This document shows positions 40,928 through 51,100 of a stretch of DNA of 64,000 nucleotides, piece after piece (within the stretch, counting starts at the first letter, position 1; every line of letters starts with the position of its first letter). Both the position numbers and the translations under genes were made by a program. The stretch is from Paroedura picta (lineage: Eukaryota > Chordata > Lepidosauria > Squamata > Gekkonidae), in assembly GCF_049243985.1 (NCBI RefSeq), contig NC_135369.1, positions 26,396,765 to 26,460,764 on the forward strand. The letters are read 5' to 3'. Below the pieces are notes generated by a model. That model searched no databases. It saw nothing but the letters and a program-made list of their open reading frames with translations, and was not told the DNA's origin.

Positions 40928-43239
40928 TAGAACACTGCCTCCCGGGTGACTCTGGGGCTAATGTCTGGCTGGTGTGGGGCACAGCCGTGACTGCAGGCGA
41001 GGAGGAGGGGTGGTGGAGCAGTGCCGATGCAGCAAGGGCCCCAGGACAACTGGTTGCCCCACAGCTAAGGGCGCATTGGGGGGGGGTATTGCAGTGAGCT
41101 TTCCCTTCACTCCTGGCTAAAGGAGACTCCCCACAGCCGGCAAGAGACTCTTCCTTTGGTTATATCCAGCCTAGTGCACAGAACTAAGAAGGGACTGGGA
41201 CATGGCTGTTATAAAGAACGGGGGCCTTAGCATTGTATGTGGCTCTGCATGCATAAAAGAAGAGTGCTCCATCCCCCGTGCTCCATCCCACAAGCAGGGC
41301 TTGTGGGGGGTGGGGTGGGGGCAGTGGCGTTATTTTAGCTCCTGTCTATTCTGCTTGTCCTTGCAGCACATGCCAGATCCTGCCTCATGGCCTAAATATA
41401 ACCAACGGTCGGGGCTTTGTTGTCAAGTTCCGTCTAAGAAACAGAGGCGGCTTCAGCGAGGCTGGAGTGGGAGGGTCCTGTGTGGAGAATGTTCCCTGCA
41501 CTGTAAGCATCTCCAGTGTCCTTTGCAAGGGGCTGTTCCCCCTGCCCTGTAGGGATGGCCTGCCCTTGGAGCCCACCCACCCCAGGCTTCACGCCGCAGC
41601 CAGCAACTCCCTTCAGCTTCCCGGCCTCTGGACCCATCCCAGTACGAAAGCAAAATCTCTCGAGTGCTCTCCCTCACCCCGGACTCAGATTGCCACGTGT
41701 GCAGTCCAAACTACGCACAGCTGACAAGCAGAGGGGATGGTCTCAGGGCCTCTGACAACAGCCTCCAGGGACAAGGGCAAAGTCCACGTCCGTCACAAAC
41801 CACGGGCACCCTGCCCAGAAGAAAATCGGAAGCCGGTGGTATGCAGAAGCTGTGCTGGGACATGCTTCTGCCCCAAGGTACAGAGGAAGTCTACCAGCCT
41901 TGAGTCCCAAGAGGCTCAGGAGAAAGGCAGGCAGATAAATAAACTTTGTCAATAAAGTCTTGAGTTCAAATCTTTTCCCCGCAGCCATTAGCTCATTTAG
42001 AAGGCCTTAGGCCTGCTGCTATCTCTCTATCATCCAGATGTGCGATGTAGGATTAGGAATAGCTGCACACCTTGCAAGGTAGTTGACTGAGGTCTCCTGA
42101 TGTACACAAAGTGCTTTGCACACTTCATGCGCTGCAGTTATCTTGCTTGGCTTGTTTATCCTTCTCTGGCCTGCTTCGGCTGGCCGGGGTGTGGTCTCCC
42201 CAGCTGCTTCCAGTGAGGAAGCCCAGTCACTTGGGCATATCCTGGTTTATAGGATGGGGCTGGACCACAGCAGTGGTTTGCGTTGTGCTGACCAGGAACA
42301 GTGGCAGGTGGCATCTCTCTTTTGCTTGGAATGACTCTTGTGATGACTGGCCCAAATGCCTCTGCATTTCCAGGTGCTTCTCTTCAAGCTGGGGGAAGTT
42401 CCTCTGGCCTAAGGCAGCTCCTTCTTTTCATTTAAGTGGCTCTTGGGTCGGAGGAAGGCTTCTGGTTTTGCTGAGTAGTGCAGCAGGATACAGGCCTCTA
42501 TTCCCAAGGCAAGGTGTTTTGGCGTGGCTTTGGTCTGGTCCTCTCCCAGTGGCTGGTTTCTTCCATTTGCAAAATCCAGTTTCTTTCCCCAGAGAGATGC
42601 TTGTTCTGTTGCAATCACTGCTGCTTTCTCTGTTAACATCCGGAAATCACAGCCACAGGATTCAACTTCTGATAGAACCTTATTGATGGTTAAGTAGGCA
42701 CATCTGGATCAGCTAGGCTATGTTTCCCATCAAATTTGGCAGTGAGTATTTTTGCCCTTTGTTTGTGGCAAGTATTCTATATTGAGTTAAGCCCATGATC
42801 TTTGCAAGATCGATGGTCTTTATTGTATGTCCTTGGCCATTTTGAGCAGCTGCCCATTCTTGGACCTCACTGACAAAACAGCTCTATGCTGGCCTGTTTT
42901 GAGCTACTTCACTGATGGATCACATCTGTATTTCCTGCATTAAGACTTCTGGGTGTTTTCTGCATTCGATTTCCATCTAGTATTTTAGCTTCATATATAC
43001 TAATTGGTTTCTACTCTGAATGCTTAGAGGTCCTGAGGGTGGGTGGGGTAGATCCAGTAGATTTCCTCAACTGTTACATGCAGGTAGAGAAAGGGTGAGG
43101 AGTTAGGTCATGTCAGGAAGGGCTAGTTAGGCATTATTCCCCTCCCCATTTGTTTGAGGAAATCTGTTTCCATGTATCTGAAGAAGGACGCATCTACCCA
43201 TGCTAAGTCTCTCCGTTCTTGCTTATGATGATGGAGTTA

Positions 43240-44275
43240 TCCATTCAGTCATGTCCGATCCTTGGCAATTCTATAGGAAAGTCTTTACCATGGGCCCCTC
43301 TCTCTGACAGCTTCTTTTAGTTGGTTCATGGTCATCTCTGTATTGGCTTTGATCGTGCTGAGCCAGCGGATCCTTTGGTGACCACGTTTCCTTTTGCCGC
43401 TGACCATGCTGAGCATTAATGATTTTTCTAGCGAGTTTGATCGCTTGATGTGTCCAAAGTAAGTGAGCTTTAGCCGTAATATCTTGCCTTCTAATGACAT
43501 AGTTGGTTTGCTCCTCCCTAAAACTGTCTTGTTGGTAACTTTGGCTGTCCATGGTATTCGCAGCATTTGTCTCCAACACCATAATTCAAAAGTATCTATT
43601 CTCCTCCTGTCTTCTTTCTTCAGGGTCCAGCTTTCGCTTCCATAGGTTCCACTGAGAAACCGCTCTAAGAAGTTCCTGACAGTTAGAGCGGTTTCTCAGT
43701 GGAAAAGGCTTCCTCGGGAGGTGGTGGGTTCTCCATCTTTGGAAGTTTTTAAACAGAGGCTGGAGAGCCATCTGACAGAGAGGCTGATTCTGTGAAGATT
43801 CAAGGGAGAGGCAGTTTAGAGTGGATGAGCAATTGGGATGTGAGTGTCTTGCATAGTGCAGGGGGTTGGACTACATGACCAATGAGGTCCCTTCCAACTC
43901 TATTATTCTATGATTCTATGATTCTAGGTTGTTATGGGGAAGACAATGGTGTTGACTAGCCGGAACTTTGTATTAAGGCTGATATCTTTTTTTTTCCATA
44001 TTTGGTTCATGCTTATCATTGCATTCCAGCCCAGCATTATTCACCGTTTGATTTCACGGCTGCATCCACCACTTTGAGAGATCATAGAGCTAAGAAATAT
44101 GAAACCATCAATACATTGAATGTTCTCATTGTCAATCGTGACTTTGGTGCTACTGCCAGTAGTTGTCATGATCTTGATCTTTTTGATATTTAGGTATAGT
44201 CCCCTTTTTTCACTTTCTTCCTTTAGTCTCTTTATCAGGGCCTTCAGGTCATGCTCCGATTCAGCAAGGAGTGTT
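43240..44275 (-). repeat. BovB-like RTE LINE fragment, minus strand, split by a CR1 insertion
   Basis: Minus-strand peptides match the C-terminal half of the BovB reverse transcriptase ORF: 'LNIKKIKIMTTTGSSTKVTI' (about 44.15 kb), 'KFRLVNTIVFP' (about 43.95 kb), then after the CR1 insert 'RRRIDTFELWCWRQMLRIPW' (about 43.6 kb), 'LTYFGHIKRSNSLEKSLM' and 'GKRKRGHQRIRWL'. The reading frame is interrupted. The 5' half of the LINE is absent. Confidence 0.88.
43649..43924 (+). mobile_element. CR1 LINE 3' fragment inserted in the BovB element
   Basis: 276 bp ending in CTATGATTCTATGATTC, flanked by TAGGTT on both sides (43,643-43,648 and 43,925-43,930); the BovB text is continuous without it. Its first 20 nt (43,649-43,668) are perfectly inverted at 43,683-43,702, a 14-nt-loop hairpin at the 5' junction. 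Confidence 0.85.
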
Positions 44276-44620
44276 CTTGCTTATACCCAGAATTAAGCGT
44301 TTTATTATCTTAGAGGTGCCACTGGACTCAGGTTTCATCCTCACAATTGTTTGTTAACTCTTGTATTTGTATGCTGCTAATCTGCTGCCATTCACATATT
44401 TTACCAACCGCCTTAATCCAATCTCAGCTATAATTGCCCGGTTACTTGTGCATCTTAATTAGCCCTTCTGGCAACAGAACCCTCTAACTATTTGTGGAGG
44501 GGATTTTGTTTTACTAAGGGCTTCACTTAAGGGCTAATGCATTGAAAAAACTTTTGTTGGTCTGGATTCGAACTTTGGTCAGCTGCTTCAGACCAACATG
44601 GCTACCCACCTGAACCTGTG
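44276..44620 (+). repeat. Diverged fold-back repeat (family A) pieces
   Basis: 'GCTTATACCCAGAATTAAGC' with 'AGAGGTGCCACTGGACTCAG' (44,276-44,335) and 'CTGCTTCAGACCAACATGGC' (44,583-44,620) are family A segments separated by unrelated sequence. Confidence 0.55.
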
Positions 44621-44636
44621 GGGTTGCTTAGGCTAG

Positions 44637-44918
44637 AAGAGGAAGAAGAAGAGTTGGTTCTTATATGCCGCTTTTCCCTACCCGAAGGAGTCTCAAAGTG
44701 GCCTACAGTCGCCTTCCCTTTCCTCTCCCCACAACAGACACCCTGTGGGGTGGGTGAGGCTGAAAGAGCCCTGATATCACTGCTCGGTCAGAACATTTTT
44801 ATCAGTGCCGTGGCGAGCCCTAGGTCACCCAGCTGGTTGTATGTGGGAGAGTGCAGGATCGAACCCGGCATGCCAGATTAGAAGTCCACACTCCAAACCA
44901 CTACACCAAACTGGCTAG
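44637..44918 (-). repeat. tRNA-derived SINE, minus orientation, full length
   Basis: Close relative of the 5.3-kb copy, from AGAAGAAGAGTTGGTTCTTA to ACCACTACACCAAACTGGCT. The final GGCTAGAG serves as target for the hAT MITE that follows. Confidence 0.88.
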
Positions 44919-44920
44919 AG

Positions 44921-45006
44921 CAGGGGCAGCCAAATTGTGGCTCTCTGGATATTCATGCAATACAATTATCATGAGCCGCTGCAGAGCCACAGTTTGGCCA
45001 CCCCTG
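44921..45006 (+). mobile_element. Short hAT MITE (86 bp) abutting a SINE
   Basis: Starts CAGGGGCAGCCAAATTGTGG and ends with the inverse GCCACAGTTTGGCCACCCCT-G. It is flanked by the perfect 8-bp duplication GGCTAGAG (44,913-44,920 and 45,007-45,014), again nnnTAnnn. Confidence 0.93.
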
Positions 45007-45084
45007 GGCTAGAGGGTCATCACAGACTTTTGGTGAGTGGTTTTTGCAGAGTTCACATCTGATTGTTGTATCCCTTTATTTGTT

Positions 45085-45312
45085 GCTTTATTTTGTTGCT
45101 TTTTTGCTTTGCCCCTTTCTCCCCAGTGGACACCCGATGGCCGTTTACATCGATTCTCCATTTTATCCTCACAACAACAGCCCTGTGAGGGAGGTTAGGC
45201 TAAGAGTGCATGACTGCCCAGGGCAGTGGGGACTTTGAACCTATGTCCCCCACATCCGAATCCCAACACTCTAGCAGCTGTTACACCAGGCTTGCTCTCT
45301 TCCTTCTTTCAA
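45085..45312 (-). repeat. Degenerate tRNA-type SINE, minus orientation
   Basis: 'CCTCACAACAACAGCCCTGT' and 'GTGAGGGAGGTTAGGCTAAG', then 'TTACACCAGGCTTGCTCT', follow the reversed Sauria-SINE layout with many substitutions. Confidence 0.6.
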
Positions 45313-47700
45313 ATTCTCCTGCGTCCAGTCATTCCATTGCTAAGGCATTGGGAATTCCCCCCCTCTGGCTTGAGTGTGTCAGTAGACCTACCATGCTTAT
45401 TCAGATTGGCATCAGGGTATTTAATTACCTTCATGAAGCATGTCTGGAGAGCAGGAACCGGCCCAATATAAATTGTGTTTCTTTCTTTTTTAGCTGTGAG
45501 TTGAGATAACAGTAGTGAGTTAAGTGATTGTCTGTAGAGATGCCAAGGAAGAAGATTTTAAATGTGAATGCACTCCGTAGGGGCCCTGATTTGATCCTCT
45601 AGCTGCACTTCTGGGTGGGGTTCATCTAAGGTCTCCAAGTTTTAGGATTTGGCCCTGAGATTAGTCCAGGTGGCAAATTAAAATCTTGGGGCTGTAAGCT
45701 ACACGACACATTCGATAGCTTCTTTTTAAAATCTCTGTAGCTCCACCACCAAAAAGATTAGAGACGTTATTTTTAAAATGTGCAGAACTAGCGATTGTGA
45801 CAACAGATAATTACACTAGCGAGATTCAAGTCCAGTAGCAACTTTGACCAAGCTTTGGCTCCTGAAAGCTTGTAGCCTGACAAGAGGCTACTGGACTCAA
45901 GTCAAGCTGTTCTACTGCAGGCTTCCATGGCTCGCCTCTACAATCAACATCATTATACTGTGTTAGTAATCTGGACATTACCAGGATCAAGGAATTCAAA
46001 CTGGAACCCTGTGGGTTCCCAGGGTAAATGTGCACAAGTAACAGATGTTTGTAAATATTTGTAGTTAATTAGAATAAATTTAGAGAAAGAGGTTTACCAA
46101 TAGGCAACACTGGTCTCTAAAGTCAAACCACTCAGAAGACCAAAAATGCTAGCTTAACTATCTAACAAAATGAACATTGCATCAGATGGCACACTGTCAT
46201 GAAAATGCAGGTTGCATTTGTCATGAGAGGCAATTCTCTGGCACAAACAGCTGATACTTGACATTTTACCACATAGTTAATTTCCATCTTCTTTGTGTGT
46301 GCGTGACTAGCCCATCTCTTCAAAACCACATTTTTCTTGGCACAGTTCCTGGTAGCTTGTGGAAGTACACCCATTAGTACAGCTATTCAGTGTGACATCA
46401 CCAGGCCCTGCCCCCAGGAGTTTCTGCATTTGAGATTCTGGGAACCTGGCTACCTTAGCTTAGTCTCAGGTATGTGATGATGACAGAGTATTATTTCACC
46501 AGGTGTTCACATTTACTTTGTGTTGGTTAGGATTCAGCCAGCAGTTCTGCTGGGGGAAAAAGGAAGGGATGAGGTTCCCCTTCGACCAATAAAAAAGGCT
46601 ATGCTGGGGATCCAGGGATCTGTATATACAAAAGCCATGTGGGATGGGGCCTCTAGGAAAGAGAGTGAAACCGAGTGAAAAAATCTACCTGGATCCAAAC
46701 CAGTTATAATCTTTTCAAGAACAAATACTGCATTTTTGAAATGTAGTCTTTTTATAAACAAAAATAAGTGAAGTTTTCAAACAACAGAATTCTCCCGGTG
46801 CTGTGAATGAACATGAAATTCCTTGCATTCCTGCTAAGTGTTCTCTGGGATGTGGGACTCTTTCACCACTTGCCATATTAGCCTGCTGAACACCTATGCA
46901 TTCAGGTAAGATCACCTGAAGAGACTCTGCTCAAGCCAATGGTTTTACCAGCAGGGTGTTTTTTTTGGTGGCCCCTGTGCAAGTCCCTCCTGAAAACATT
47001 TTGGCTAGATTCCCAGAATCACTGGCCTTCAGAAAAGAATAGGAGATCTTCCATTTTAAGATGACCTCCTTTTTAAAATAACTCGGTGTTACAGAGGCAA
47101 ATAAACGGCCTTTAGAGATTGTATTCTGTTTGTTTATATTACAAATACATGTTGTACGCTATGGTTGTGTTTTTTAATCTTTTTGATTAGAATACATAAA
47201 AGGAAATTTCAGTTACCTTAAAAAAGGTTTTGTGCAGGGAGGAGGGGTGAGTAGGATAACTTGAGCTTACCCTGAATAGAGTTGTCATTGCTGCAGTTTG
47301 GTTTGCAAGGAGTGGAAGAGAATTCAGGGCCGGGCGAGGCCAGTAATCAGGGCTATGCAAGCCAGGGTATTTATGGCAAAACTGACCCTTTTTGAATGAT
47401 CCAGACAGCAAGAAACTGTCTCTACTTTGGATTCCTTCTGCACACGATAGACTTGCTTTATTAATTTCTAAAGTCTTTGCTGTAGTTCTGATGTGACTCT
47501 GGTACTTCAGTCTCCAAAATCCAGTTTCAGGACAGGAGGAAGGTTCTCGGCTGAGTCAGGTTGGAGTTTAAGAACAGGATGTCTTCATCAACAGCCCTTG
47601 GTTTATGTCCTCGGGAACCCCTGTACAGCCTTGCTCCATCTGGGCCAGAGTCCCCCTCCTCACAAACTTCAGATGTTATCAGAGCCTGTTGGGGGAATAT
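45312..47700. other. DNAJC5G to TRIM54 spacer, right part: no gene recognised
   Basis: AT-rich sequence; one diverged family A copy at 45,820-45,945 ('TTCAAGTCCAGTAGC' mirrored by 'GCTACTGGACTCAAG'). No exon was recognised on either strand. Confidence 0.5.
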
Positions 47701-47727
47701 GACTAAGTGTCACCTGACGCTGCTGAC

Positions 47728-48137
47728 AGCTGTTGCCTTGTCCTCCCCAACACTGGGACAAAAATGGCAGCTGGGATTCCATCGGGGTCACATGACCCAG
47801 GCCTGCTGCTAAAAATAGCCTTATGGACCCCAGGCCAGGGCTTGAGAGACAGGAGCGACGCAAGCACTGGACAGGCAGGCAGGGCCAAGGAGGAAGAGAA
47901 GCAAGTTTGGGTGGACAGAGAGAACTTACAGGAGGGAGGGAAACCGCCTGAGACGGACCCAGGGAGCTCTGAGGAAAGTTGGCCAAGCAGGGAAGTAGCC
48001 AGATAGCGAGTGAGGGGGACAAAGCCAGAAGGGGAGAGAGGAAGAACAGAGCGAGGTCCGGACAACCCGGAGGGTGGGCCGCGTCAACTGCACAGCCTGT
48101 TGGAGCCTGTGGCGGGGGCAGCGCTGGTGCCGCGGGG
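47728..48137 (+). promoter_or_regulatory. TRIM54 promoter and 5' UTR with MEF2 site and E-boxes
   Basis: CTAAAAATAG at 47,809-47,818 is a perfect MEF2 consensus and may also act as the TATA element. CAGCTG E-boxes lie at about 47,728 and 47,768, and GGTCACATGACC (47,786-47,797) is an E-box-like near-palindrome. The arrangement fits muscle-restricted TRIM54 expression. Transcription would start near 47,840, giving a 5' UTR of about 300 nt. The frame upstream of the start is open but has no ATG. Confidence 0.7.
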
Positions 48138-51100
48138 ATGAACTTTGCCGTGGGCTTCAAGCCGATGCTGGGGACCTCGCAGAGCATGGACAACCTGGAG
48201 AAGCAGCTCATCTGCCCCATCTGCCTGGAGATGTTCACCAAGCCGGTCGTGATCCTGCCCTGCCAGCACAACCTGTGCCGCAAGTGTGCCAATGACATCT
48301 TCCAGGTGAGTGGGAGGGGGCCCCTGGCATCATCTGCAGGAGGTTCAGGCTTGCTCCTAGGCCGGCTTTTTCCTAGGAAATGTGATGGAAGCTTTTTTGG
48401 GGTGGGGAGGTTTTGTGTCGTGAGAAATGTCCAAGCCCTGCTCCTGACCAGTAGAACTAGCTGAACCAGCTGTGGAAGCGTGACTCCTGAGGAGCCCCAT
48501 CGCTGGCACATACGGAGCCACTGTGACGTAGCTGTGAGCGTTGGTCTGAGATCCAGAAGAGGTAGGGCTGGGTTGGGATATTATTGGTGTTTTAGGGGTG
48601 GAGCTTGGGGAGGAGAATGACCTCAGCAGGGTGTAACTCCATCGACTCCACCCTCTAGAGCAGGGGTAGTCAAACTGCGGCCCTCCAGATGTCCATGGAC
48701 TACAATTCCCAGGAGTCCCTGCCAGCGAATGCTGGCAGGGGCTCCTGGGAATTGTAGTCCATGGACATCTGGAGGGCCGCAGTGACTACCCCTGCTCTAG
48801 AGCATCCTTTTGACCATGGAGGAACCCCTGAAATATTTTTCAGGCTTCGAGGAATCCCAGCAGTGGACACATGCCCCTTCAGAAGTGCAGAAGGAAGATG
48901 CAGGAGCCAGCCAATCAATTTACTGTTTCCATAGTCGAAAAAGAGACTAGGCCTGTAGAGCTACAGGGGAGGTGGGCTCCAGTGATGCCTAGCCATCCGA
49001 ACCTCTGAGGAACGCTGCTTGAGAATCCCTGCTCTAAAGCATCCGATTTCTCCAGGTGATCGCTGTAGTCTGGAGATCAGTCGTAATTTCAGGAGCTCTC
49101 CAGGCTGTACCTGTAGGTTGGCAACCCTAAGAAGAGCAGGGATCTACTCCCTAGCTTCCTGTGACAGCTCACTGGATGGCTTGCCAGCCGCTCTCTCTCA
49201 GACTAACCCACCTCACAGGGTTATTGTAGTCAGGATAAAATTGATGAGGATAGAGAATGAGGTTGAATGCCTCTTTGAGTCCCTGTTAGTGGGGTATAAA
49301 TATCTATGTCAATAATAAATATTTGCAGTTGGAAGGAGGAAGGACGGTTGCTAAAGTTCCTCAGGCCTGAGCCATGGGAAGGGCCAGCAAGGGCCTGGAA
49401 CATTTTCCCATCAATAGTTAGCCCTGAAGAGCAGACAGTGCTGATGCTGTGGTGGGTGGTATTTCTAGTTAAAGCAATTACATCTACATTTGCAACTCTG
49501 CATACAAATCAGCGCTTGAAAACTTTGTGCAAACAGGGTTCCTTGTTGTTTTTTCTTGCGTCCATTGTCTTTCATAGACTGGCTGACTGCATTGCACTGG
49601 TTACTGTCAGTGGAATCTTCTTTCCGGATTCTGCCTGGCTCTTTAGGCTGGAATAGAAGTAGGAAAATCTGGCTCCTGCCTCAGTGAGCATGCCAGCAAA
49701 ATTTCACCCCTCAGGGTAACCCCCAAGGGAATGCAGAAAAGAAGGAAGAAGAACAATTGAATGGCTTTTGAGCCTGTGCTTGTGGAAAGCATTGAAGCTG
49801 CTATGGCAAAGATCTGAGGAAGGCTTGAAAGGCAGGCAGGGAGGGATGGCCCTGTGGGCCTGTTATGGGTGCCAGCTCCAGGCTGCAAAATTCTGGCTCA
49901 GGCTGGCCTCAGGGAAGGGGCCCCTGGCAGGACAACAAAGCCCACAAGCTCTTTTATACCAGCATGGTAGTCAGAAATCTGATCTTACTGCAAGGATCAA
50001 ACAACAGCAATTTAAAAAGAAGGAAGTTCTCCTTCAGCGCCAACTAGTTAAATGCCCAGGGTCTGCTATTTCTAACTCAGGAGATGCCCTCTTCTCCCCC
50101 CTCCCCCAATCAAACTCATGCCCTATCTAAGGAAGAGAATTGGAAAGCTGGAGAAATGGGGGGGGGGGCAGATGAAGGAAAATTCTTCAGAAAATCTAGG
50201 GGAGGAACCATGGATGAGATGGGAAAGTCACACGGTAGATGCTTGCAGGAAGAGATTCTCCGGTTTCCCCCCACTGCAGTTGTTGTGGTTCTTCTGTGTA
50301 GGGCAGCATGGTGTGGGTCGGCCAAGTGGTCTGGAGGTCCAAGCTAGCCTTTTCCTGTCAGATCATGGGAGCTAAGCAGCAGCATTCCCAGTCGGTATTT
50401 GGACAGGAGACCACCAAGGAAGCCCAGGGTTGCTAGGCAGAGACAGGCAATGGCGAACTGCCTCTGAATGTGGGGGAGTGACCACATGGGGTCACTTGAA
50501 GTCAGCTGCAGCATTTCCCACCAACTGCTCGATGTGCACCTCCTTCCAGAAGAAGAGGCTCTTCCGGGAGCTCCGCGCCTGCGTATGTGCGCCTGCCGGT
50601 GCGCTGATGCCCACGCCTCCCCTCTCCTCCCCCCCGTGGCGCAGCACTCGCTGCGCTGAGAGAGACCGGCTGCTTTGGGCGCCGAAGTGCCCAACCCTAG
50701 ACGTGGCTCCATCCAGATTGCCAATGTCATGATGGTCAGTTCATAGTCTGAGGAATAAATCTTTGTTTGTCTTAAAGGTGCCACTGGACTCTGATTTTAA
50801 TCCCCATTCGCCTCTTTGTGGGTTCCCTGTGACTGGCCGGAGGGGGGGGGGCTCTTTCCCCCAAAGCTGATGCCAAGCAATGCAGGCCATCCTGAGGTCT
50901 CCGAATTAGTCTATTGTAGCAGAATAACATAATCCTTTACTGTGCTCTAAGTGTGGCTGCCTTTGAGATTAGTCTGGAAATCACAGTGGGTCCAAACTGT
51001 GGTGGCCAGGTGACTTCTGGAGGTAGTTAACAGTTATGGTCTCGCTCCAGCATTGAAAGAGGTGCACTGCTTCCCCATCTGTTTTGGAGCACAATTCAGA

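Larger units (their letters stand above)
38800..43230. other. DNAJC5G to TRIM54 spacer, left part: no gene recognised
   Basis: Holds a hAT-like repeat (39,122-39,250), another interspersed repeat (39,264-39,400) and a SINE (40,700-40,927). A 191-codon frame at 42,111-42,686 has no recognisable domain and is not proposed as a gene. Confidence 0.5.

Noticed and set aside
42111-42686. 191-codon open frame in the DNAJC5G-TRIM54 spacer
   Set aside because: No family resemblance, no splice context, and leucine/tryptophan-rich chance composition.
47979-48137. N-terminal extension of TRIM54 in the open upstream frame
   Set aside because: The upstream frame is open but has no ATG (only TTG); the human protein starts at the same MNF methionine.
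47669-48511. 280-codon antisense frame across TRIM54 exon 1
   Set aside because: Shadow of the GC-rich coding exon and 5' UTR on the opposite strand; it shows no independent motif.
50333-50450. Possible 5S rRNA gene
   Set aside because: Many substitutions and a SINE tail directly attached; part of the 5S-derived SINE family.
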